This document shows positions 16,705 to 24,042 of a DNA stretch of 35,092 bases, in pieces. The number at the start of each line of letters is the position of its first letter. Within the stretch, counting starts at the first letter, position 1. The translations under genes were made by a program, and so were the position numbers. Where the stretch lies: assembly GCA_020344395.1 (NCBI GenBank), contig CP070824.1, positions 1,288,679 to 1,323,770 on the forward strand. The letters are read 5' to 3'. The notes beneath the pieces were generated by a model. That model saw nothing but the letters and a program-made list of their open reading frames with translations, had not been told where the DNA came from and made no database searches. This DNA comes from Candidatus Zixiibacteriota bacterium (GTDB lineage: Bacteria; Zixibacteria; MSB-5A5; GN15; FEB-12).

Positions 16705-17877
16705 TCAAAACAGCGCGGCGATTTCGTTTTGCACGGGCTGTGTTGTGACCTCACACCCATCCGGGACAATCAGAGCATTTATTTCTGTTCGGAGTCCGAA
16801 ATCATCCGTGTAAATGCCGGGCTCTATCGAGAACAAGTGTCCGACCTGCAGTTCCCGATCATCTTCAGTTTCAAGATTATCGATGTTTGGTCCGGTGCCA
16901 TGTTCCGTCGTTGTGATCGAATGGCCGGTACGGTGCACGAAGTAGTCGCCGTAGCCTGCCGATCTGATGACCTCGCGGCAGACATCATCGACCTCATATC
17001 CGCACACCCGGCGCTTTCCAATGTGGTTGTCGAGGTAGTCCACAGCGGCGTCCCGTGCTCGCGTTAGCACCTTATGGATTTCCACGAATCGCGTGGGTAT
17101 ATCCGAACTTGATCCGGCGAAGGCCATCCATGTAATGTCTGCGTAGATCGATGATTCATCCGTGGTCTGTGCCCAGAGATCAACCAGAATCAGGTCACCT
17201 CTCTTGATCTCGGCACAATTGTCGGCCGTCGGTTCATAGTGAGGATCGCCCGCGTGCGGGCCCACCGCGCAGATCGGCCCGGTGCCGGCCTTGAGGCCGA
17301 ACTTGTCAAAGTCACTGCGGATTTGAGTGGCTACATCGTACTCGGTGATCCTTTTACCGGAAATCAGAGCCTGCGCGATAGCATCAAAGGCCGATGTCTT
17401 GCATTCCACCACCCGGGCGGCGGCAGTCCGGTGCGTCTCTATCTGCCGGGGAGTAAGAATGGCCTGGAACGATGCTACCAGATCGGCCGAGGAGACGATC
17501 TCGATGCCACTGCTCCGTACCAACTCAATGGTGCCTGCATCCACGAGCCCTATGTAAGGGAGGCGACCTTTCGGCGAGTATTCCATGGCAACTTTCTTCT
17601 TGTCGGCCAGCAGAGAATCCAGTGAAGCCTCAAGCTGTCGGTAACCAGCGTAGGCCTCAATCGTGCCCGGCAGGCCTTTGAATTTTTCCTTTTCAACCGA
17701 ATTGACCATGGCCACCGGCTCTCCCTGTGTCGGAATAAAATAGAACGCCCGCCTTGTGAGCATACCTTTGATCTGTAGCATGTTCACCGCAATGTCATTG
17801 CGTCCATGGAAGTCCGCCATCAGCCAGCCATCCAGTCCACGATCCTCTAAGTATGCTTGAATTGCGCCAATATCCAT
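16705..17877 (-). CDS. M24 family metallopeptidase (Xaa-Pro aminopeptidase-like)
   Basis: A 390-residue pita-bread-fold peptidase with an N-terminal creatinase-like domain (about 1-135) and a C-terminal catalytic domain. All five metal ligands are in place: D233 (LVDLWA), D247 (YADITW), H319 (TGHSIT), E352 (SIEPGIY) and E365 (RTEINAL). It should remove N-terminal residues from peptides, commonly those preceding proline, in the cytoplasm. The ATG at 17877 is chosen because GGAGG lies 5 nt upstream; a longer frame from TTG at 17907 would begin upstream of the predicted transcription start. Confidence 0.92.
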   Translation of the reverse strand: MDIGAIQAYLEDRGLDGWLMADFHGRNDIAVNMLQIKGMLTRRAFYFIPTQGEPVAMVNSVEKEKFKGLPGTIEAYAGYRQLEASLDSLLADKKKVAMEYSPKGRLPYIGLVDAGTIELVRSSGIEIVSSADLVASFQAILTPRQIETHRTAAARVVECKTSAFDAIAQALISGKRITEYDVATQIRSDFDKFGLKAGTGPICAVGPHAGDPHYEPTADNCAEIKRGDLILVDLWAQTTDESSIYADITWMAFAGSSSDIPTRFVEIHKVLTRARDAAVDYLDNHIGKRRVCGYEVDDVCREVIRSAGYGDYFVHRTGHSITTTEHGTGPNIDNLETEDDRELQVGHLFSIEPGIYTDDFGLRTEINALIVPDGCEVTTQPVQNEIAALF

Positions 17878-17895
17878 AAGAACCTCCGGTGCTGC

Positions 17896-17924
17896 TATAT
17901 AATACAATGATCAAGCAACCTCAA
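17896..17924 (-). promoter_or_regulatory. Putative promoter of the M24-NUDIX operon
   Basis: Minus-strand TTGAGG (17924-17919), a 17-nt spacer and TATATA (17901-17896). The implied start near 17889 gives a very short leader that contains the GGAGG ribosome site of the M24 gene. Confidence 0.5.
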
Positions 17925-17973
17925 CCGAATCGCCGCTTGACACTACTGTTGCCGCACGGTAGTTTCAGGCTGA

Positions 17974-18528
17974 ATGGGTTGGCGGTTAGTGATAACAGGG
18001 GCTCCAGGTTCAGGGAAAACAGAGTGCCTGGAGCGACTGCAAAACTTGCCCCAATTCGCTGACTTTGTTTTCCTGGAAGAACTGGCGCGTCGAATGCTGA
18101 GAGCGAACCCGACGTATCGCGACAACTGGGCCGATTTCCACGTCGATTTGTACAATCAGCAGGTGGCACGGGAGGAAGAACTGTCCGACCGGTCATTTAT
18201 CTCGGACCGGGGTACTGTGGACACTCTTGCCTTTCACCCGGAGACTCTGAACCTCGTCAATACCGATCTTGAAGCCGAATATCGACGGTACGATACCGTC
18301 ATGCAACTCGGCACTACCGCCTCGCTTGGACCGCAATACTATATCAGGGATGAGATCAGAAGGGAACCAATAGAAGAGGCGCTCGTAATTGAAGAAGCCC
18401 TGAGAAAAGCCTGGATTTCCCATCCCGGTTACATGTTCGTCGCAGCGGATCGGGACTTTGAGGCGAAATACGTTGCCCTGCTGCATGGTCTGCAGAAGGT
18501 GCTTGGAGATAGAATTGACTGGACATGA
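17974..18528 (+). CDS. P-loop ATPase of the AAA_28 family
   Basis: A 184-residue compact NTPase with Walker A GAPGSGKT at residues 9-16 and an aspartate-containing SFISDRGTVDTLAF (about 74-87) in the Walker B position. The pattern (FLEELARRML after the P-loop, then DRG) matches the AAA_28 / NadR-kinase-like group, small NTPases or kinases of mostly unknown substrate. There are no fused domains. It is transcribed divergently from the M24 gene; no convincing ribosome site precedes the ATG. Function beyond nucleotide binding is not predicted. Confidence 0.75.
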   Translation: MGWRLVITGAPGSGKTECLERLQNLPQFADFVFLEELARRMLRANPTYRDNWADFHVDLYNQQVAREEELSDRSFISDRGTVDTLAFHPETLNLVNTDLEAEYRRYDTVMQLGTTASLGPQYYIRDEIRREPIEEALVIEEALRKAWISHPGYMFVAADRDFEAKYVALLHGLQKVLGDRIDWT

Positions 18529-18582
18529 TAGCAAGGTTTTCGTCCTTATTAAAGGTACTCTAGAACTCTTTGGAGGGTGTCA

Positions 18583-20820
18583 ATGAGACGCTGTTTCACT
18601 ATCGGAATAATACTCTGTCTTGCGCTTGCAGCAGCAACGGGTACGGCCAGAGCCGAATCAGACTTCTACAAGGAATTCAAGGCCTACTACAACAGCCTTC
18701 TTTCCGACCTGTCTCGGAGGCCGCCTGCCGAAGTGGCCGAAATCAGCGATTTTGTTTACCAGAAGGATCTGGTCACGTTCGAATTCCGATCGGGCAAGAT
18801 ATATTTCTTGCGGAAAGTCCTGGGCCGGCCCACCACGGCCATTTTCCTCGGGAACGGCCATGCCTCCATGACCGTCCCGGTGCATGTGGAGCGCCATTCT
18901 CTGTTTTGCTGTTCAAGTGACAGCGTGGTTGCCGAGGATTTTGAAGTTTGCTTTATCAGAATGTCCGACGATTTCGACTTGAAACTGCGGGAGAAGTATG
19001 AGTTCGAAGAGACCTCGCTGGCCTGGCGTGATTTCAACAAGGCGCAACAAGGCGAGTTCTTCTTCAAGCCGGTACTGATGCATTATCGAGATAATCTGTT
19101 CCAGCTCCTGCGCTCGGCTTACGAGCGCGACGAAGACGGTTACTTCTGGGCTGATTTTAACCGGTACGTATTCTCCTATGATCCGAACAGAGCTGAAGAA
19201 GTCGAAATGGCGTTCGAGTACGAAGGGGGCGATCAGGTAGCCACCGCTGGTGCGGTGCTTCAACGTATGGATCGCGATATCACCGAAGACAGCCAGGTAT
19301 CGGACATTCAGTACCTGACTTCTGTCATCGATAGAACAGCTGAATTTCGCATGAAAGGCCTTGACGGTAAGACGATTGATGAAGCCCGATGCAAAATCAG
19401 ACTGCTTCTTAACCAGGATTCGGCCCGTTTCGTGTCGTTGTTTCTGCACTACAACCTTGACGTTGATTCAATCTATTTTGGTGGTCAATCCGTCGATTTC
19501 CACAGACGCCGAGACTTCAGGTTCATCGGCGTCATACTACCTGAATACGCGCGGCGTGGTGATACCCTTGACCTCGACGTGTGGTACCATGGGCGGGATT
19601 ACGGAACCAGCCTGCCGTTTGTGGCCGACCCGGCAGCGACACCGATTAAGCTGACTTTCGATATACCCAGTGGGTTTAATTACCTGATGCCGGCCAAAGG
19701 AGAGGAGGTTGATGTCGGCGGCGGCAGAATCCGATTTGAAGTCGAGCCTCAGCAACCGTACGCTAATTTCGTATTTCAGCCCATGTCCGGCGGTTTCGAT
19801 ACTATTCAGGTTATCAGCGAGATGGGTCTGCCGCTCAATTTCATCAAGTCGAGTGCCATCGATAAAAAACACTTCACGGATTTTGTCCCGGATGAAATAT
19901 ATCAGGATGCTTCTGCGGGAGCCTTCAATTATCTGACCGGGCTTCTGGGCCCACCCCTGGCAACCTTCGAGATATATATCTACCCTGACAGCCTGCTGAC
20001 TATGCCGGGGCTGATAGAAATCCCGCAGGTACACCAACTGATCGACGGCACAGGCGGCATCCACATGCTGGCGGGGAAGGAAGTAGCGCGTCAGTGGTTC
20101 GGAGCTCTGGTGCAACCCGCCTCCGATCGAGAGTTATGGATAATCGATGCTATGCCGGACTATCTCAGCCTGATGTACGTAAATGACGCCCTGGGAAAGA
20201 ACATATTCTTCGGCGAACTGGCCAGCCGTCGAAACTATGTCTACACCGTCGTAGAAAATGACGATGACGAGCCCCTGAGCCTCGGCAAAAGAGTAGCCTC
20301 GACCCTCCGCACGGCCAAGGGGGTCTGGGTGATTCACATGTTGAGAAATCTGATGACAGATCTTGAGGCATTGAATAATCCTGAGTCCAGAGTCAATCCG
20401 GACCGTAACTTCCTGAGGTTTATCCGCACGCTGTCCACGACGATCAACAATCAGTCGTTTACCAACACTGATTTCATTGAACTCGCCGAGAGGTTTTGTG
20501 GCGAGCCGCTTGACTGGTTCTTCCATCACTGGCTATACCGCTCGGACTTCCCCGAGTACAGGGTGGACTATAATATCGAACGGCGTGATGACGGATTCCA
20601 TATTGGTGCTAACGTTGAAATGGAGGGTATGGGGGAAGATTTCACCATGCCGGTAATTATGCGAGTAGAGGGACGGGACGGTCAATCAACATACCATCGG
20701 CGTCTTCTCAGTGGCCGCGCAAGTCAGTTCGAGCTGGGTCCCTTTGCGGTGGAACCGAAGGAAATGCAGTTCAATGAACTCTGGTCGGTTCTGTCGAAGG
20801 ACAGGGTGGACAAGAAGTAG
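18583..20820 (+). CDS. Secreted M1-peptidase-like protein with a degenerate zinc site
   Basis: A 745-residue protein with a clear Sec signal peptide (cleavage near ARAESD, residue ~25), so it acts outside the inner membrane. The second half resembles M1 gluzincins: KEVARQWFG at 499-507 aligns with the family's HELAHQWFG, and 'ERFCGEPLDWFFHHWLYRSDFP' aligns with the C-terminal helical segment. Both zinc histidines are replaced (H to K499 and R503), and the third ligand Glu is Asp (D522), so it is probably a non-catalytic homologue. The N-terminal ~300 residues show no domain I can name. The ATG at 18583 has GGAGG 6 nt upstream. The 54-nt gap from the ATPase gene leaves operon membership open. 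Confidence 0.75.
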   Translation: MRRCFTIGIILCLALAAATGTARAESDFYKEFKAYYNSLLSDLSRRPPAEVAEISDFVYQKDLVTFEFRSGKIYFLRKVLGRPTTAIFLGNGHASMTVPVHVERHSLFCCSSDSVVAEDFEVCFIRMSDDFDLKLREKYEFEETSLAWRDFNKAQQGEFFFKPVLMHYRDNLFQLLRSAYERDEDGYFWADFNRYVFSYDPNRAEEVEMAFEYEGGDQVATAGAVLQRMDRDITEDSQVSDIQYLTSVIDRTAEFRMKGLDGKTIDEARCKIRLLLNQDSARFVSLFLHYNLDVDSIYFGGQSVDFHRRRDFRFIGVILPEYARRGDTLDLDVWYHGRDYGTSLPFVADPAATPIKLTFDIPSGFNYLMPAKGEEVDVGGGRIRFEVEPQQPYANFVFQPMSGGFDTIQVISEMGLPLNFIKSSAIDKKHFTDFVPDEIYQDASAGAFNYLTGLLGPPLATFEIYIYPDSLLTMPGLIEIPQVHQLIDGTGGIHMLAGKEVARQWFGALVQPASDRELWIIDAMPDYLSLMYVNDALGKNIFFGELASRRNYVYTVVENDDDEPLSLGKRVASTLRTAKGVWVIHMLRNLMTDLEALNNPESRVNPDRNFLRFIRTLSTTINNQSFTNTDFIELAERFCGEPLDWFFHHWLYRSDFPEYRVDYNIERRDDGFHIGANVEMEGMGEDFTMPVIMRVEGRDGQSTYHRRLLSGRASQFELGPFAVEPKEMQFNELWSVLSKDRVDKK

Positions 20821-20850
20821 CCGGCGGAACTGGAATATCCGGGGACAGCC

Positions 20851-22077
20851 CTAGTCACGCACCAGCCGATCGGCCAGCAGGTGCAGAAACAGCCCCACGT
20901 CGGTGACAACGCCTATCGATTGATGCGAGCCGCGATTCCTGAGTTTGGTGATGACGGCCGGGTTGATGTCCACACATATGGTCATCACCTCGGCCGGTAT
21001 CATATTACCCACCGCAATCGAGTGCAACATCGACGACAGCATCAGGACAATATCGGTTCCCTGCAGGATCCTGGCGTGTTGGTCCTGCGCCTCGTTCATG
21101 TCCGTGACTGTTTCCGGTAATGGTCCATCATCACGGAGCGACCCGGCCAGACAATAGGGTATTCCGGAAGTAATCACAGAGTGCATGATCCCGGAATCCA
21201 ATTTACCCTCATCGACGAGACCGGCCACGGACCCTGCTCGCCAGATTTCATTAATCGCCCTGAGATGATTTCGATGCCCCATTTCGACAAGGCTGCCGAT
21301 GGAAAGATCCACGCCGAGCGATGTTCCGTACAATTCATGCTCAATATCGTGGACAGCCACCGCGTTGCCACCGAGAAAAGCATGAATATGGCCTGCTCCG
21401 ATAAGCGCAGCCAGATCGGCGGAACCTCCGGTGTGAACGACCACCGGCCCGCACACACAAACCACGCGCTTCCGCCCGCTCCCGATCAACTCCGCTACTC
21501 GCTCAACCACCAGCCGGACTTTTCGCTCTGACGACACTTCATCAGCCATGAATGAAAACCCGGTGCGGTCTCGTTCGACAAAGTCGGGCTGAACCCTGAT
21601 CCCTGACAGACCACAGACAACAGCATCGTCTTTCTTCACATCACGGAATTTCATTGTCTCGGCTGAGGCCATGGATTTGCCAGGGCTGCTGCCAACAACC
21701 ACCACTCCGTCCATGCGGAGCCTCTTCACCTCCAGCCAGTGACCGCCGACCCTTACACTGGTCCGATGATTGGTCGTGCTGTAGAAATCAGGAGGCACCA
21801 CCCCATCGGCGGGCGCCGGTTTGAGCACGACCTCGTTGTCAGCGTCTATTGAGCAACCCAGCGATGACAGTTTCAGCAGAATGGTATTCATGCTGACCGG
21901 ATCATCGCACATCACCGATAGCGAAGCCTTTGAAAACTCGTCATTATTCCGGCCGATCTGGAAGTCCGTCACCTCGAAGGTTCCGCCATCGGAGATGATC
22001 ACATCGAAGATCTGACTCATCAGTCCGGAGTCAATCAGATGGCCTTCCGTTCTTATATTTTTCACAATGGCCGCCAT
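20851..22077 (-). CDS. TIGR00300-family protein, archaeal-type ornithine cyclodeaminase
   Basis: A 408-residue protein matching the LOR/SDH-like TIGR00300 family across its length. Family blocks include 'FYSTTNHRTSVRVGG' (near 98-112), 'VVHTGGSADLAALI', 'AVAVHDIEHELYGTSLGVDL', 'MGHRNHLRAINEIWRAGS', 'AGSLRDDGPLPE' and 'CVDINPAVITKLRNRGS'. Archaeal relatives convert ornithine to proline and ammonia, and in cyanobacteria the same domain is the C-terminal half of the arginine-degrading ArgZ/AgrE enzyme. Here it stands alone without the guanidine-removing domain. It is convergent with the M1-like gene and divergent from hflX. Ornithine cyclodeaminase activity is an inference from homologues. Confidence 0.82.
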   Translation of the reverse strand: MAAIVKNIRTEGHLIDSGLMSQIFDVIISDGGTFEVTDFQIGRNNDEFSKASLSVMCDDPVSMNTILLKLSSLGCSIDADNEVVLKPAPADGVVPPDFYSTTNHRTSVRVGGHWLEVKRLRMDGVVVVGSSPGKSMASAETMKFRDVKKDDAVVCGLSGIRVQPDFVERDRTGFSFMADEVSSERKVRLVVERVAELIGSGRKRVVCVCGPVVVHTGGSADLAALIGAGHIHAFLGGNAVAVHDIEHELYGTSLGVDLSIGSLVEMGHRNHLRAINEIWRAGSVAGLVDEGKLDSGIMHSVITSGIPYCLAGSLRDDGPLPETVTDMNEAQDQHARILQGTDIVLMLSSMLHSIAVGNMIPAEVMTICVDINPAVITKLRNRGSHQSIGVVTDVGLFLHLLADRLVRD

Positions 22078-22179
22078 ACAGTGTTATATCGGCACCGTTC
22101 TCAGCGTGCTTATCCGGTGAGTGCGCCGCGGCCCTGCGGTTCTCTTCAGGTTCACAGGGCAGGCTTCCGATTATGACCT

Positions 22180-23322
22180 GTGGAATTCTCTGAAAAATCA
22201 GTTATCTTAGGGGGAATGGCGATTGAGTACAGTAGAGACAACAACGAAACGGCCATCCTGATCGGCCTGGCCCGTGATTCGCGCCAGCGCGGAGAGGTCG
22301 CAGAATCACTGGAGGAACTTGCCGCCCTGACCTATACCGCCGGGGGAACCGTGGTCGGACGTCGGATTCAGACCAAACCCAGGCCGGATCCAGCCTTCTA
22401 TGTTGGTCGCGGTCTGGTCAGTGAGTTGAAGGGCCGGATAGTTGAATACGGCGCCAACTGTGTTGTGTTCGATGACATGTTGTCTCCGGCACAACAGAGG
22501 AATCTCGAGACCGAGTTGGAAGTCAAGGTCATCGATCGTCCCATACTCATCCTTGACATATTCGCTATCCGCGCTCGCACGGCTGGCGCACGGCTTCAGG
22601 TGGAACTGGCTCAGCTTGAGTATACCCTGCCCCGGCTCACCGGCGCCTGGGTACACTTTTCCCGCCAATACGGCGGCATTGGTTCCAAAGGCCCCGGCGA
22701 GACTCAGCTTGAAATAGACCGGAGGCGCGTACGGCAGAAGATCTCGCACCTCAAGTCAAGAATCGAAAAATTGGATGTCCAGCGAGCTACGCAACGCAAA
22801 CAACGTCAGAAGCTTTTCAAGATCGCCCTGGTAGGTTACACCAATGCCGGCAAATCGACCTTGTTTAATGTCCTGACCAGGGCAAATGTCCGCACCGCCG
22901 ATAAACTGTTCACCACCCTCGATTCGACAACTCGAGTCATGTCTACCGGGTATCCTGTGAGGGTAATCTTCTCGGACACGGTCGGCTTCATCAAGAAGCT
23001 GCCCCACCAGTTGGTGGAGTCTTTCAAATCGACCCTGGAGGAAGTCAGTCTGGCCAATCTGCTTCTCCACGTAGTTGACTGCTCAGACAGCCGCCTCACA
23101 GAGCGAATTGACCAGACCAGGCAGGTTCTGAGCGAAATCGGTGCTGAAGATGTACCTTACTTGCTGGTATACAATAAGATAGATCTCTGTCCCGATTTTG
23201 TACCGCCTTCCTCCGAGGGTTACCGTCAGTTCCTTATTTCTGCCCAGGACCAGACCGGCATCACCGAGTTAAAGGCCGAGATGGTGGCGACTTCGGGCAG
23301 CCTCCTGCCCCCGAACATCTAG
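22180..23322 (+). CDS. hflX: GTPase HflX
   Basis: Up to 380 residues. The N-terminal HflX domain is recognisable by 'DPAFYVGRGLVSELK' and 'VIDRPILILDIFAIRARTAGARLQVELAQ'. The glycine-rich linker (GGIGSKGPGETQLEIDRR) and coiled coil precede a TrmE-type G domain: G1 GYTNAGKS at 219-226, G3 DTVGF at 266-270 and G4 NKID near 332. HflX binds the 50S subunit and splits stalled 70S ribosomes, notably under stress. The start is unsure: GTG 22180 lacks a ribosome site, and ATG 22216 has its G-run immediately adjacent. The C-terminal domain is short. Confidence 0.94.
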   Translation: MEFSEKSVILGGMAIEYSRDNNETAILIGLARDSRQRGEVAESLEELAALTYTAGGTVVGRRIQTKPRPDPAFYVGRGLVSELKGRIVEYGANCVVFDDMLSPAQQRNLETELEVKVIDRPILILDIFAIRARTAGARLQVELAQLEYTLPRLTGAWVHFSRQYGGIGSKGPGETQLEIDRRRVRQKISHLKSRIEKLDVQRATQRKQRQKLFKIALVGYTNAGKSTLFNVLTRANVRTADKLFTTLDSTTRVMSTGYPVRVIFSDTVGFIKKLPHQLVESFKSTLEEVSLANLLLHVVDCSDSRLTERIDQTRQVLSEIGAEDVPYLLVYNKIDLCPDFVPPSSEGYRQFLISAQDQTGITELKAEMVATSGSLLPPNI

Positions 23323-23367
23323 TATAGTTTTAGCCGCCGGGAGCCGATAAAGCGCCTAGAGGAACGT

Positions 23368-23724
23368 ATGGCCAAAAAGATTCTCATCGTGGACGACAAC
23401 CCGAATATGTCCTCGCTACTATCGGAGATGCTTGAGGTCTTTGATTATCAGTCAGTTCGGGCGGCCGGTGGACAGGAAGCCCTCAGCGAGTTGGAGCGAG
23501 GCGGGTTTTCGATGGTTATCACCGACATGCGCATGCCGGAGATGACCGGCATGGAGCTTGTCCAGGAAGTCAAGAACCGGTATCCCAAAACCCCGGTGGT
23601 GCTGATATCAGGCTACAGTCTCGGACATCTGGAGTCCAACGATGGCCAGTTCAACCCGGATGGATTCCTCGGCAAACCGCTGATGATGTCTGATATTGAA
23701 AAGCTGCTTAATACTCTCCTCTGA
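23368..23724 (+). CDS. Single-domain response regulator (receiver only)
   Basis: A 118-residue CheY-like receiver with acidic pocket D9/D10, phospho-acceptor D53 (VITDMRMPEMTG), S81 in the Thr/Ser switch position and K103 (LGKP). There is no output domain. GAGGAAC precedes the ATG at 23368. It lies 45 nt after hflX, so co-transcription is possible, but no histidine kinase is nearby and the partner is unknown. Confidence 0.92.
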   Translation: MAKKILIVDDNPNMSSLLSEMLEVFDYQSVRAAGGQEALSELERGGFSMVITDMRMPEMTGMELVQEVKNRYPKTPVVLISGYSLGHLESNDGQFNPDGFLGKPLMMSDIEKLLNTLL

Positions 23725-23956
23725 TCGTCCGACCATATTCTGTTCTCTGATCCCGAGACAACTCGATAGCACTCTTGAGGTTCGATCCTGCTTTCTCGCA
23801 GAGCCGGTAAAGGACTGGCTGGCATAGTGCCAGGCAGCAACATTTCACGCCCTCATCCGGTCGGTTAATCGGGATTATCTGAAGGATAACCGTCGGTTCG
23901 GTCTGAGTGTTCTCGATCGTCCCGGTTGGAGCCACAGGTATGATATTGAGCACCAT
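23708..23956 (-). CDS. Small hypothetical protein, Cys-rich (uncertain gene)
   Basis: An 82-residue frame on the minus strand fills most of the gap between the response regulator and the permease, overlapping the former by 17 nt. A hydrophobic N-terminal half (MVLNIIPVAPTG) is followed by GVKCCCLALCQPVLYRLCE, with five Cys in 15 residues, and a charged tail. Codon choice looks protein-like by eye (many G/C third positions), and no competing frame on the plus strand is convincing. No ribosome site is seen, and I do not recognise a family. It may be a real small gene or chance. Confidence 0.35.
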   Translation of the reverse strand: MVLNIIPVAPTGTIENTQTEPTVILQIIPINRPDEGVKCCCLALCQPVLYRLCEKAGSNLKSAIELSRDQRTEYGRTIRGEY

Positions 23957-23961
23957 ATCTA

Positions 23962-23978
23962 ATGAATCTCTAATTCAT
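23962..23978. repeat. Short perfect inverted repeat
   Basis: ATGAAT - CTCTA - ATTCAT, six-base arms with a five-base centre, lies just upstream of the small minus-strand frame and about 65 bp before the permease start. It could be an operator, but one copy of this size may be chance. Confidence 0.25.
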
Positions 23979-24042
23979 CACTCCAGGTCGCACGGGGTCT
24001 TCTGTGCACGCCCGTTGCTGAGGTCAAACGAAGGAGTTGACT

